A stretch of 15,787 nucleotides of DNA from Leptospira saintgironsiae (GCF_002811765.1 NZ_NPDR01000017.1:1-15787); one strand, 5' to 3'. Numbered from the stretch's first letter, positions 1 through 7,467 are shown. Notes: generated by a model not told the origin, from the sequence alone. Numbers and translations are program-made.

Positions 1-51
1 ATTGAATGAACTAAGACCTTTGACAAGATTATTTTGAAAACTTTCGCCTAA
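1..51 (-). other. Leading part of a cassette cut by the window edge
   Basis: These bases are the upstream end of a cassette whose gene would lie further left on the minus strand. No ATG is present on the minus strand here; a TTG near 22 is the only possible start seen and has no clear support. Nothing else is recognisable. Confidence 0.4.
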
Positions 52-186
52 CGACCAAGGTGTTCCGACGTTTGCAATGGCGCGAGGCTTGCTCTGCAAG
101 ACGAGTGACAGAAGCAAATGTGGCGTAGCCCGAGCGAGAGTTGCGTAAGCAATCTCGAAGCGTAGCGGAAGCACCGATAGTTAGCT
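46..186 (-). repeat. attC site 1 (type a)
   Basis: Boxes are gcctaac and gttagct; the latter breaks the GTTRRRY rule at its third variable base, yet pairs perfectly with agctaac at the far end of its own cassette (52-1177, PIN-like gene). The inner L arms are ggtgttccg and cggaagcacc, with one extra G in the right arm. Confidence 0.9.
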
Positions 187-199
187 GCAGTGGCACGTT

Positions 200-1150
200 C
201 TACAATGACAGCAAAAAATTCAAATCGTTGGAAATTTTGACATTATATTCAGATTCAATTTTTTCCTGCTTTGAATATGAAACTAAGAGCTTTTCAGCTA
301 TTACAATATCAACATAAGGCAGAGCACTCGCCAAAAAAGCAAAGTCTTTGATATCGTTTCGATGAGTCTTTTTACTTTTATTTTTGAAGTGTCTCAATTT
401 CAATCTATTGTGTAAATTTAAAGTAGGAACTAATTGTAAGATCGATACTAATCTTTCTTTGTCTTGAATCATTTCTTCAATAACTGTTGCATTGACTCCG
501 ATTTGATTAAGAATGTGGGAGAGCCGGTGCTCAATTTCAGAATGAAATGATTTAATTAATAATTTTTCTAATTTATCTTTATCACTTAAATCTGATAGTT
601 CAGCCTTTAAATCTTCTAATTCTGCTATTGAGTTCTGCCATATTTCGCTCAATTTTTCCAAATCTTCTTTTTTGTATCCAGAAGATAACATAAAGGAAAA
701 TGGATCTGGTAAATTTTCTATATACGCTGCATAATCGAAATTTGGAGATAAAAGTTTCGTGATGGGTCCACCTTCTATCTTCAACTGGCTCGGGTCTATA
801 CCCAACAACTCGCAAAAACTGTTTGAGAATGGAGAGTGCTCGGGTGCTGGAATGTCCAATTTTAATGCGATCTGTTTTTGCAATTCAATTAACTGTAGTA
901 CAAGATAAGGTCTTATATAGAATCTCCCCCCTATCTCTAACATTGTATCTATTAAGTTTTTTCTTTGAACAGGATCACGAATTGCAAAAACTTCCATATA
1001 ATGAACGCTTGAAAGAGGAAATTTCCATTCGCCAGTCGAGACTTTTTCTTTTATCTTTTGATAAACCTCTTGATATTTCTGTCCCTCAGGACTACCAGAT
1101 CTGACTCTTGCAAGATCAATCCATTTGTTTTGGTCTAGATAGATTATCAT
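200..1150 (-). CDS. PIN-like domain protein (putative ribonuclease)
   Basis: This protein of about 316 residues opens with the hydrophobic strand and aspartate of a PIN fold (MIIYLDQ, Asp6), has a glutamate in SSVHYMEV (about residue 53), and near the C-terminus has HRNDIKDFAFLASALPY followed by VDIVIAEK (Asp266, Asp269, Asp281, Glu286). This order of acidic residues fits PIN/VapC-like metal-dependent RNases, here with a long helical insert (residues 100-250) that VapC toxins lack. The frame is open to 1168 and another ATG lies there, but that start is in the cassette-end repeat; the ATG at 1150, directly before the PIN strand, is preferred. Neither start has a clear Shine-Dalgarno sequence. 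No antitoxin partner is in the cassette. It could be a stress or defence RNase; the nuclease role is inferred from motifs only. Confidence 0.7.
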   Translation of the reverse strand: MIIYLDQNKWIDLARVRSGSPEGQKYQEVYQKIKEKVSTGEWKFPLSSVHYMEVFAIRDPVQRKNLIDTMLEIGGRFYIRPYLVLQLIELQKQIALKLDIPAPEHSPFSNSFCELLGIDPSQLKIEGGPITKLLSPNFDYAAYIENLPDPFSFMLSSGYKKEDLEKLSEIWQNSIAELEDLKAELSDLSDKDKLEKLLIKSFHSEIEHRLSHILNQIGVNATVIEEMIQDKERLVSILQLVPTLNLHNRLKLRHFKNKSKKTHRNDIKDFAFLASALPYVDIVIAEKLLVSYSKQEKIESEYNVKISNDLNFLLSL

Positions 1151-1171
1151 ACAAGATAGCATTGCCATTGC

Positions 1172-1324
1172 AGCTAACGACCAAGGCTTGACGACGTTTC
1201 GCGAGTCCGAAGGACTTGGCGCGAGACTTGCTCTGCAAGGCGAGTGACAAAGCGAAATGTGCCGGAGGCCAAGCGAGAGTTGCGAAGCAATCTCGAATCG
1301 CTGCGTCAGAGCCGATAGTTATGC
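1172..1324 (-). repeat. attC site 2 (type b)
   Basis: Boxes are agctaac and gttatgc. The inner arms are ggcttgacg and cgtcagagcc, one extra base in the right arm. An added small hairpin (agtcc-gaa-ggact) lies in the variable part. It belongs to the cassette 1178-2298. Confidence 0.9.
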
Positions 1325-1331
1325 GACGGTA

Positions 1332-2279
1332 TTAACGTAATAAAAGAGATTGTAATAGATTAACTATTCGGAAGTTGAGTTTAAACAATTGTTCAAACAA
1401 ATATGGAATTAAATAATCATATGTCATGACTAGAGGAAGTCCGAAAATTAACGTCAATGCTGCATTATTAAGAACAGATTCAACAAAGTCAGATATTCCC
1501 AGACAATAATAATTATATGCGTAAACCCCTGAGCATATTACTGTAAATGAGTATATTGTTTGTACCGACATCTCATAATTGAGAATTGGGACCGTTTTTG
1601 TTCTGTTTGCATAACTTGTTAATTGTAGCTCTCCTGGTTCTATATTGCTTTTATAACTTGCTGAAATAGTAATCCCGAAAAGCAATTTTGAAGCAAAATA
1701 GAGAACCGCATTGATCAAGTTAAAGGGTGAAACAATAATATAGCACAAAGATCTTTGAATCTTTTTTCTTGCTATAAATAGACTAGTTACGTTCTTTATA
1801 TGAAAATCATATAATTCTGCAAATAAGTTGGTAGGCAAAATCTCTTTATTATTCAAATATAATTTTTTAACTTTTAAATCAATTTCGACAACAAAATGCC
1901 TTGGGATGGGCGAAGGAGTCTTATTCGATTCTGCAAGTGATTCTTTTGTTGGACAGTCTTCTTGTTCAAAATTATAGAACGGATACTTCGATATAAACTT
2001 GCTGAATTTCGATGCTGCTACGTATATTTGATATCTTCCACTCTGCTCATCAGGGTCAAGATGATATAAGCCAACTTTGAATAGACATACTTCATCAGGA
2101 TTTCCTTTTCTATCTAAAGGTGGTTTAAACTTCAAATTTTGTTCGTATGGCTTTTGAATACTAAACCCTGGCACGTCATTCAAATATGGATGCAAATCAA
2201 AATACTTGGATCGATCGTTAATGACATCTGCAAAAATTTCTAAGATATCTTTTTGAGTTATTTTATTAATAAAAACCAT
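1332..2279 (-). CDS. Membrane protein of unknown function
   Basis: I do not recognise this family. The 315-residue product from the ATG at 2279 has a soluble N-terminal part of about 170 residues and three hydrophobic stretches towards the C-terminus (roughly residues 184-210, 245-270 and 272-302), so it is probably anchored in the inner membrane with a cytoplasmic N-terminal domain. The open frame extends upstream to 2345, but that part lies inside the attC site, so the first ATG after the cassette junction was chosen. No Shine-Dalgarno is visible upstream. The stop lies directly beside the left attC, a typical tight cassette fit. A role in envelope defence or signalling is possible but nothing in the sequence proves it. 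Confidence 0.7.
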   Translation of the reverse strand: MVFINKITQKDILEIFADVINDRSKYFDLHPYLNDVPGFSIQKPYEQNLKFKPPLDRKGNPDEVCLFKVGLYHLDPDEQSGRYQIYVAASKFSKFISKYPFYNFEQEDCPTKESLAESNKTPSPIPRHFVVEIDLKVKKLYLNNKEILPTNLFAELYDFHIKNVTSLFIARKKIQRSLCYIIVSPFNLINAVLYFASKLLFGITISASYKSNIEPGELQLTSYANRTKTVPILNYEMSVQTIYSFTVICSGVYAYNYYCLGISDFVESVLNNAALTLIFGLPLVMTYDYLIPYLFEQLFKLNFRIVNLLQSLLLR

Positions 2280-2292
2280 TTTTAATACTGTC

Positions 2293-2434
2293 GCATAACG
2301 ACCAAGGTGTTCCGACGTTCGCAACGGCACGAGTTTGCTCTGCAAACGAAATGACGGAAGCGAATGTGGCGAAGCCCAAGCGAGTGAGTCGCGAACGCGA
2401 TCTCCGAGCGTAGCGGAAGCACCGACAGTTATAC
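2293..2434 (-). repeat. attC site 3 (type a)
   Basis: Boxes are gcataac and gttatac. The inner arm reads ttcgcaacgg and the partner reads gaagcgaat where most copies have tttgcaatgg and gaagcaaat: paired changes that keep the stem, evidence for selection on the folded form. It belongs to the MazEF cassette 2299-3146. Confidence 0.9.
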
Positions 2435-2461
2435 GCCGGTTTTTAACTTTCAGAGAAAGCT

Positions 2462-2785
2462 TTAGTCTACCAGCATTTCTTGGATAACTTGTTTAACTTT
2501 GGTAACAGTCTTTGATTCAATCTTACCGAGCTTTTTAATCAAACGAACCTTATCAACTGTTCGGATTTGATCTAAAACTATCCAACCCTTCTTACTTTGA
2601 AACGTTAACTCAATTCTTGTTGGATATGCATGAGATTTGGTAGTCATCGGTGCAATAATAACCGTACTAATGAACTTATTCATTTCATTCGGTGATATTA
2701 TAACACACGGTCTTGATTTTTTGATTTCATGTCCGATTGTTGGATCTAAGTTAATCAGATAAACTTCGTATTGAGAAACTACCAT
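2462..2785 (-). CDS. mazF: MazF/PemK family mRNA endoribonuclease toxin
   Basis: The product of about 107 residues shows the MazF/PemK fold: an N-terminal YEVYLINLDPTIGHEIKKSR strand and loop, then RPCVIISPNEMN, a TVIIAPMTT strand, and VLDQIRTVDKVRLIKKLGKI, the conserved segment carrying the Asp-Gln-Ile-Arg motif. MazF toxins cut mRNA at short sequences and are held inactive by their cognate antitoxin. The ATG at 2785 overlaps the last codons of the upstream antitoxin gene by 7 bases, so translation is coupled; an in-frame TTG two codons earlier was not chosen. It is transcribed from the antitoxin promoter. Length and motifs look intact, so it is probably active. Confidence 0.93.
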   Translation of the reverse strand: MVVSQYEVYLINLDPTIGHEIKKSRPCVIISPNEMNKFISTVIIAPMTTKSHAYPTRIELTFQSKKGWIVLDQIRTVDKVRLIKKLGKIESKTVTKVKQVIQEMLVD

Positions 2786-3027
2786 TCCCAATCCTTAGCG
2801 GATAAATTTATAGAATCTGGAATAAGCAATTTATCTTCTTTTCTTTCAGACATTACTTTAAACTGTTTTTCCCAACCATCTCTAGGCTTGGCTTTTAGAG
2901 GAACTATAATGATTTTATTCTTATCGATAAGTAAATCTACTTCTTCCTCAATATGGCATTCTTCCAAAACAGCTTTAGGTATTCTTATACCTTTTGAATT
3001 ACCTATTTTGACTACAGAAGCTCTCAT
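2779..3027 (-). CDS. mazE: MazE-like AbrB-family antitoxin
   Basis: The 82-residue product starts MRASVVKIGNSKGIRIPKAV, the SpoVT/AbrB swapped-hairpin DNA-binding signature (VxKxGNSxGxRIPK), and ends with an acidic and tryptophan-bearing tail (DWEW) of the sort that covers the toxin active site. It neutralises the MazF toxin just downstream and should repress its own promoter with it. The ATG at 3027 lies only six bases after the predicted -10 box, so the messenger is predicted to have no leader. No Shine-Dalgarno is possible between the operator and the start codon. Confidence 0.92.
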   Translation of the reverse strand: MRASVVKIGNSKGIRIPKAVLEECHIEEEVDLLIDKNKIIIVPLKAKPRDGWEKQFKVMSERKEDKLLIPDSINLSAKDWEW

Positions 3028-3062
3028 AGTAATTACTATGTAATTACAGGCGATTTTGTCAA
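3028..3062 (-). promoter_or_regulatory. Promoter and operator of the MazEF cassette
   Basis: On the minus strand a perfect -35 TTGACA (3057-3062) is followed after 17 bases by ATAGTA (3034-3039). Two copies of the palindrome GTAATTAC (3029-3036 and 3040-3047) overlap the -10 and reach to two bases before the ATG, a good operator for the AbrB-type antitoxin. The start point should fall on or next to the ATG. Confidence 0.75.
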
Positions 3063-3140
3063 CGAAAATCTTATTTTTATATAGACTATTAAAGCTGCTT
3101 TTCCTTTATTTTCTATAAAACAAGACCTTTAAAAACTGGC

Positions 3141-3283
3141 GTATAACGACCAAGGTGTTCCGACGTTTGCAATGGCACGAGTTTGCTCATGCAAACGAAG
3201 TGACAGAAGCAAATGTGGCGAAGCCCGAGCGAGTGAGTCGCGAAAGCGATCTCCGAGCGGAGCGGAAGCACCGAAAGTTAGGC
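3141..3283 (-). repeat. attC site 4 (type a)
   Basis: Boxes are gtataac and gttaggc, L arms ggtgttccg and cggaagcacc with the extra G. It is the attC of the first gene-free cassette (3147-3593). Confidence 0.9.
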
Positions 3284-3587
3284 AGCAGTATCGCCCCTAA
3301 CACATTGCACCCAAGCCCTACTCTACGAAATCCTCAAATAGAATAAAAGCAATTAGTGGCTAATTTACTTTCACAATATAAAAGTAGCGAACCCTTTTCG
3401 CAGGATCCAATAAAAGATAGATTCAAGTAGTTCTGATACATTCCGAATATTCTGCAAAACATTTCAGTCTACGATATAAAGCAAGAAAAGGGAGAAAAGC
3501 GGTCTAACCTAAAATAGATCTTGATTCGGCTCTAAGGTAAAATCTAAAACTTATATAATAAAAAAAAAGAGAAAATCGCGATATTGC
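3284..3587. repeat. Gene-free cassette body, copy 1
   Basis: About 300 bases without a convincing gene, nearly the same (about nine in ten bases by eye) as 3729-4026, 6151-6461 and 9766-10073. A minus-strand frame of 42 codons (3334-3462, beginning MFCRIFG) is open, but lacks a ribosome binding site and is cut short in two of the four copies. Shared landmarks are a small hairpin gcgaa-ccctt-ttcgc and, near the right end, ttatataataaa, which contains TATAAT on the plus strand. The body could hold a small RNA, a promoter or a regulatory site; none can be assigned. Confidence 0.8.
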
Positions 3588-3728
3588 GCCTAACGACCAA
3601 GGTGTTCCGACGTTTGCAATGGCGCGAGGCTTGCTATGCAAGACGAGTGACAGACGCAAATGTGGCGTAGCCCGAGCGAGAGTTGCGTAATCAATCTCGA
3701 AGCGTAGCGGAAGCACCGATAGTTAGGC
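3588..3728 (-). repeat. attC site 5 (type a)
   Basis: Boxes are gcctaac and gttaggc. The inner hairpin uses gcttgc/gcaag instead of gtttgc/gcaaac, a compensated change. It belongs to the second gene-free cassette (3594-4032). Confidence 0.9.
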
Positions 3729-4026
3729 GCAGTATCGCCCCTAACACGATGCACCCAAGCCCTACTCTATAAAATCCTCAAATAGAATAAAAGCAATTAG
3801 TGGCTAATTTGCTTTCACATTATAAAAGTAGCGAACCCTTTTCGCAGGATCCAACAAAAGGTAGATGCAAGTAGTTCTGATCGATTCCAAACATTCTGCA
3901 AAACATTTCAGCCTACGATATAAAACAAGAAAAGGGAGAAAAGCGGTGGAAACTTAAAGTGAATCTTAATTCGGCTCTAAGGTAAAATCTAAAACTTATA
4001 TAATAAAAAGAAAATCGCGATATTGC
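3729..4026. repeat. Gene-free cassette body, copy 2
   Basis: It follows copy 1 directly, giving two gene-free cassettes in a row. The left end here (gttaggcgcagtatcgc) matches its own right end base for base except the G/A position, while copies 1, 3 and 4 carry one extra a at this place. The small minus-strand frame stops after 28 codons here (3820-3906, TAA), which argues against a shared protein. Confidence 0.8.
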
Positions 4027-4177
4027 GCCTAACGACCAAGGCTTGACGACGTTTCGCGAGTCCGAAGGACTTGGCGCGAGGCTTGCCCTGCAAGGCGAGT
4101 GACAAAGCGAAATGTGCCGAAGGCCAAGCGAGGGTGCGAAGCAGCCCGAAGCGATGCGTCAGAGCCGATAGTTATAC
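4027..4177 (-). repeat. attC site 6 (type b)
   Basis: Boxes are gcctaac and gttatac, L arms ggcttgacg and cgtcagagcc with the extra base. It belongs to the VapBC-type cassette 4033-4930. Confidence 0.9.
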
Positions 4178-4188
4178 GCTGGGCTGGC

Positions 4189-4605
4189 CTAATTCTTATA
4201 TAAATTTGTTAAATATTTGCCTTTTAAAGTCTTATAGATAGAAAAATCCGAATCTATACTGATAATATTATAGATCCCTTCTCTCTCTGCAATGCACATT
4301 AAAGATGCATCTGCTAAGTCCATCGGTAAATCCGAATATTTTTGCATCCGGCTTTTGATATATTTTAGATCATCTAATGTTATATCTAAAATCTGCAGAC
4401 TTCCTCGCTCTATCCATTCTAAAAAGTCTGATTGAGCATCTATTGAAAATGAAAGTAAATAGATGACCTCAGTTATTACAGGCCAAGTAGTAAATAAGGA
4501 ACCTTTAAAACCTTTTATAAATTTGAAAACTGATTTATGATAATCATCTGAAGAATTGAATAATGCTATAATTGGACCAGAATCAACGAGTGCGACGTTT
4601 TTCAT
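4189..4605 (-). CDS. vapC: VapC-like PIN-domain toxin
   Basis: The 138-residue product is a compact PIN-domain RNase. Acidic residues sit where the family has its metal site: Asp8 in VALVDSGPIIALF, Glu46 in TEVIYLL, Asp96 and Asp99 in MDLADASLM, and Asp118 and Asp120 in ISIDSDF. Such toxins usually cut tRNA or rRNA and stop translation. The ATG at 4605 overlaps the end of the antitoxin gene by 23 bases, and aaggg just before it can serve as ribosome binding site inside the antitoxin frame. Length is normal and no motif is missing, so the toxin is probably functional. Confidence 0.92.
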   Translation of the reverse strand: MKNVALVDSGPIIALFNSSDDYHKSVFKFIKGFKGSLFTTWPVITEVIYLLSFSIDAQSDFLEWIERGSLQILDITLDDLKYIKSRMQKYSDLPMDLADASLMCIAEREGIYNIISIDSDFSIYKTLKGKYLTNLYKN

Positions 4606-4843
4606 TCTTGCCCTTTAATGTTTTATTTAAGATGCTTTTTCTATTTTGAGCTAATTTCTGATTATTAGCTGAATATTTACCAAATAGATCTTCACCTAAT
4701 TCAAAAGGAGTTTTGCTTGAACTATGATTCTTTATATATTCGAGAATTGATTCTTTTACGATCTCGGAGCGACTTTTGCCTTTAGATTTTGCAAAGGAGT
4801 CCAACTTTCTCTCTAAATCTGGCGGTATTCTTAAACTAATCAC
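4583..4843 (-). CDS. Ribbon-helix-helix antitoxin of the VapC pair
   Basis: The 86-residue product begins ISLRIPPDLERKLDSFAKSKG and continues KSRSEIVKESILEYI, the strand-helix-helix pattern of CopG/MetJ-type DNA-binding antitoxins. The basic C-terminal tail (NEKRRTR) overlaps the toxin gene; the middle (residues 40-75) should wrap the toxin. The start is a GTG at 4843, six bases after the predicted -10 box, so the transcript is predicted leaderless. A ribbon-helix-helix partner is common for VapC toxins of this kind. Confidence 0.88.
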   Translation of the reverse strand: MISLRIPPDLERKLDSFAKSKGKSRSEIVKESILEYIKNHSSSKTPFELGEDLFGKYSANNQKLAQNRKSILNKTLKGKNEKRRTR

Positions 4844-4878
4844 AAATACAATGTATCACACTTAAGTATTACATACAA
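4844..4878 (-). promoter_or_regulatory. Promoter and operator of the VapBC-type cassette
   Basis: On the minus strand TTGTAT (4873-4878), 17 bases, then TACATT (4850-4855), six bases before the GTG. The spacer contains the palindrome ACTTAAGT within ATACTTAAGTGT, a likely operator. The boxes are weaker than in the other TA cassettes. Confidence 0.55.
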
Positions 4879-4924
4879 GAATTTTATACAATTATACTTA
4901 AAAAGTTGATTTTGCCAGCCTTGC

Positions 4925-5078
4925 GTATAACGACCAAGGGTTGGCGACGTTTCGCGAGTCCGTAAGGACTTGGCGCGAGACTTGCCCAGCAAGACGAGTG
5001 ACAAAGCGAAATGTGGCGGAGCCTGGAGCGAGAGTCGCAAAGCGATCTCGAAGCGTAACGCCAACTCGAAAGTTATGC
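4925..5078 (-). repeat. attC site 7 (type c)
   Basis: Boxes are gtataac and gttatgc. The L arms gttggcg and cgccaac pair fully, so the usual extra base of L'' is absent; only the inner two-base bulge (aa in cgtaacgcc) remains. It belongs to the DUF4238-like cassette 4931-6013. Confidence 0.9.
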
Positions 5079-5090
5079 GCAGTGTTGCAA

Positions 5091-5990
5091 TTATACAGAA
5101 TTACGATCAACAACTTTCAGAATTTCAGTAAGAACGTCTGGTATTGAGCGAGGTGAAAACATAAATTTAATATCTGAAGAAACCCATTGTAGATAGTTTA
5201 ATTCATGAGCATTGCTTTCAGATATAGGATAGTATTGCCAATGTGGTTTGTCGATCAAATCATCAATTATAAAGGCACGATATGGAGATATGGGGAATAT
5301 AATTTTTGTATCCGGTCTATTGATACCTTTATTTTTATCATTCAAAATTAGAATGGGACTATCGCTCGTTATAAGAGATGGCTTATCACAATGAACAATC
5401 GACCATCTTTTTTTCAGCAATTGCTCAGCCAAACGCATTATGTTTTCTTTCGCACTGTCGAGAAAAGAATTCTTTAATTCCGTAGAGTTTTGATTTCTAT
5501 ATGAATCATACTCCTTAAAATCTAATTCCAATTCTGTGCCGGATATTTCAAGGGTCACCTTATCTGATTCTTTTTTAACTTCATCAAGTATATTAACTAT
5601 TCTTTTATGAAGTTTTTCCCAATCAGAAAATTGAATTGGATGTCTCACTAACATTAAACCAAGGAAAAGAGAAAATCCTTTTTTATAAGCATCAGATTTA
5701 CTAAAGTCGAAATTACCATAAGCTAAAGTTTCCCATATTTGGCTCATTAATCCTTCAACTTCTGAAAATTCCGATTCAAGAGTCGTATCTTTGCTATCTC
5801 CGAATATTTTAGAGTATAAATCGTTCTTGGCAGCAACAGCGCGGATACCGGTTTTAAATTCCGGTTTGTCAGTACCGCTTCTCTGAAAGCACCATATTTC
5901 CGGACTTTTCGTTCCTATAGAATCTGGTACAGCAAAGTATTCTAAATAAAATTGCGGTACCCAATGATGTCTTCTTGGTATATTATTCAT
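5091..5990 (-). CDS. DUF4238-like protein
   Basis: The 299-residue product from the ATG at 5990 starts MNNIPRRHHWVPQFYLEYFA, the hallmark opening of DUF4238 proteins (HHxVPxxYLxxF), and has a later TSDSPILIL and PISPYRAFII, also usual in this family (SDxPxx and the later pro-rich strand). The biochemical role of the family is unknown to me; conserved His and Asp residues have led to thoughts of an enzyme, but no reaction can be stated. The frame stays open to 6020, inside the cassette-end repeat and the attC box, so the first ATG beyond it was taken. No Shine-Dalgarno is visible. The gene stands alone in its cassette and has no partner. Confidence 0.75.
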   Translation of the reverse strand: MNNIPRRHHWVPQFYLEYFAVPDSIGTKSPEIWCFQRSGTDKPEFKTGIRAVAAKNDLYSKIFGDSKDTTLESEFSEVEGLMSQIWETLAYGNFDFSKSDAYKKGFSLFLGLMLVRHPIQFSDWEKLHKRIVNILDEVKKESDKVTLEISGTELELDFKEYDSYRNQNSTELKNSFLDSAKENIMRLAEQLLKKRWSIVHCDKPSLITSDSPILILNDKNKGINRPDTKIIFPISPYRAFIIDDLIDKPHWQYYPISESNAHELNYLQWVSSDIKFMFSPRSIPDVLTEILKVVDRNSV

Positions 5991-6007
5991 ATTTATTGCA
6001 ACATTGC

Positions 6008-6150
6008 GCATAACGACCAAGGTGTTCCGACGTTTGCAATGGCACGAGGCTTGCTATGCAAGACGAGTGACAGAAGCAAATGTGGCGTAGCCCGAGCGAG
6101 TGAGTCGCGAAAGCGATCTCCGAGCGGAGCGGAAGCACCGATAGTTAGGC
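6008..6150 (-). repeat. attC site 8 (type a)
   Basis: Boxes are gcataac and gttaggc. It combines the gcttgc/gcaag inner hairpin with the cgagtgagtcgcg second hairpin, a mixture seen separately in sites 4 and 5. It belongs to the third gene-free cassette (6014-6467). Confidence 0.9.
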
Positions 6151-6461
6151 AGCAGTATCGCCCCTAACACATTGCACCCAAGCCCTACTCTATGAAATCC
6201 TCAGATAGAATAAAAGCAATTAGTGATTAATTCACTTTCAAAGTATAAAAGTAGCGAACCCTTTTCGCAGGATTCAACAAAAGATATATTCAAGTAGTTC
6301 TGATAGATTCCAGATATTCTGCAAAACATTTCAGCCTACGATATAAGGCAAGAAAAGGGAGAAAAGCGGTCTAACCTAAAGTAGATCTTGCTTCGGCTAT
6401 AAGCTCTACGGTAAAATTCAAAACTTATATAATAAAAAATAAAAGAAATTCGCGATATTGC
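6151..6461. repeat. Gene-free cassette body, copy 3
   Basis: Same element as 3284-3587 with scattered substitutions and a few extra bases near 6405. The 42-codon minus-strand frame is open here (6201-6329) and ends in the same NCFYSI residues as copy 1, but substitutions in it are not confined to third positions. The hairpin gcgaa-ccctt-ttcgc is unchanged. Confidence 0.8.
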
Positions 6462-6601
6462 GCCTAACGACCAAGGTGTTCCGACGTTTGCAATGGCACG
6501 AGTTTGCTCTGCAAACGAAGTGACAGAAGCAAATGTGGCGAAGCCCGAGCGAGAGTTGCGTAAGCAAGCTCGAAGCGTAGCGGAAGCACCGATAGTTATA
6601 C
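6462..6601 (-). repeat. attC site 9 (type a)
   Basis: Boxes are gcctaac and gttatac, extra G present in the right L arm. It belongs to the toxin-antitoxin cassette 6468-7321. Confidence 0.9.
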
Positions 6602-6617
6602 GAAGTGGCTGGTTAAA

Positions 6618-6917
6618 TTAAGCACCTTTACTTTTTAGATGAATAACGGGTTCCGCATCTAATGCTTTAGCTAAACGATTAATAAAAGAAAGCGATAAAT
6701 TCCTATAATTTCCTGACTCAATTCTTGCAATTGCAGGCTGAGATGTGCCTATCTTTTCCGCTAAATCTTTCTGAGTTAGATTTCTTTTTTTACGAAGTTT
6801 AATAATCTCTTTGGCAAGAGTAAATTCATTGGAAAGAGCATCATATTCTTTCTTAAAATCTTTATTCTTAAGTTCTTTATTTAAAAGCAAACCAAAGTCT
6901 TTAGTCTTAAGTTTCAT
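6618..6917 (-). CDS. XRE-family (HigA-like) antitoxin
   Basis: The 99-residue product has a classic helix-turn-helix at about residues 38-92: IIKLRKKRNLTQKDLAEKIG, TSQPAIARIESG, then LSLSFINRLAKAL. It is the second gene of an inverted-order pair (toxin first), typical of HigBA systems with Gp49-like toxins. The ATG at 6917 overlaps the toxin stop by four bases (ATGA), with ggaga and ggag just upstream as ribosome binding sites. It should block the toxin and, with it, repress the shared promoter upstream of 7249. Confidence 0.9.
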   Translation of the reverse strand: MKLKTKDFGLLLNKELKNKDFKKEYDALSNEFTLAKEIIKLRKKRNLTQKDLAEKIGTSQPAIARIESGNYRNLSLSFINRLAKALDAEPVIHLKSKGA

Positions 6918-7249
6918 GCTCCATCTCCCTTATAAGTTTTCATTAACTTGAAAGCTTTAGTTAATTCATCTTTATCAGTTTTCTGATCTTTTTTTACAAA
7001 ACCAGAAGTTATTATAACGACTCTACCTTTTTCGAAAAAATAGAATAACCTGCAAATATTGGAACCTTGTTTAATTCTTAACTCAAACAATCCAGTATAG
7101 CCCTGGATCTTCTTAGAAAAAGGTTCTCTAAGTTCAGGTCCAAATTCTGCTAATAATTCAATAGTTCTGAATGCTTTTGCTTTTAATTTGTTCTCCAGCT
7201 TTAACAAGAAATCTTCAGCAGGTTCCAAAAGCTGGATTTTGAACTTCAC
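6914..7249 (-). CDS. HigB/Gp49-like RelE-superfamily toxin
   Basis: The 111-residue product looks like the phage Gp49-like branch of the RelE/HigB toxins: KFKIQLLEPAEDFLLKLENK at the start, a helical middle, LREPFSKKIQGYTGLFELRI, then NICRLFYFFEKGRVVIITSGFVKK. The segment GLFELRIKQGSNICRLFYF is the usual core strand pair of these ribosome-dependent mRNA nucleases. The start is GTG at 7249 (an ATG two bases earlier runs straight into TGA). The promoter boxes put the transcript start on or beside the GTG. Toxin-before-antitoxin order agrees with HigBA. Confidence 0.9.
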   Translation of the reverse strand: MKFKIQLLEPAEDFLLKLENKLKAKAFRTIELLAEFGPELREPFSKKIQGYTGLFELRIKQGSNICRLFYFFEKGRVVIITSGFVKKDQKTDKDELTKAFKLMKTYKGDGA

Positions 7250-7284
7250 ATTGTCAATATATCAGATTTGATATACTTTGTCAA
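7250..7284 (-). promoter_or_regulatory. Promoter and operator of the Gp49-like toxin cassette
   Basis: On the minus strand a perfect TTGACA (7279-7284), 17 bases, then TATATT (7256-7261), then six bases to the GTG. The inverted repeat TATATCA-AATC-TGATATA (7258-7275) covers the -10 and spacer and is the likely operator. Confidence 0.8.
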
Positions 7285-7315
7285 TTCTTGTAAAAAGTAA
7301 ATTTCCAGCCATTTC

Positions 7316-7457
7316 GTATAACGACCAAGGTGCTCCGACGTTTGCGATGGCACGAGTTTGCCAATGCAAACGAAGTGACTGAAGCAAATGTGCCGAAGGC
7401 CAAGCGAGTGAGTTGCGAAGCAAGCTCCGAGCGGCGCGGAGGCACCGATAGTTATGC
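7316..7457 (-). repeat. attC site 10 (type a)
   Basis: Boxes are gtataac and gttatgc. It reads tttgcgatgg on one side and gactgaagcaaat on the other; the same pair of changes recurs in sites 12 and 18. It belongs to the lipoprotein cassette 7322-8041. Confidence 0.9.
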
Positions 7458-7467
7458 GTAGTAACGC

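Noticed and set aside
823..1104. Plus-strand open frames inside genes (823-1104, 2771-3043, 11514-11753)
   Set aside because: They are shadows opposite well-supported minus-strand genes and show no domain or start signal.
2280..2345. N-terminal extensions of several genes into attC (to 1168, 2345, 6020, 12765, 10917)
   Set aside because: The added residues come from the recombination site, cassette-end repeat or promoter boxes and do not match the protein families. Starts inside the cassette were used instead.
3155..3346. Open frames of 60-80 codons across attC sites on both strands (for example 3155-3346, 4941-5147, 8656-8880, 10003-10230)
   Set aside because: The GC-rich attC repeat is by chance poor in stop codons, so all copies give similar arginine- and serine-rich frames in several phases. 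They have no own start signals and vary with the structure of the repeat, not as proteins.
3334..3462. A 42-codon gene in the gene-free cassettes
   Set aside because: It is cut to 28 codons in two of four copies, has no ribosome binding site, and substitutions are not concentrated at third codon positions. It is noted but not called as a gene.
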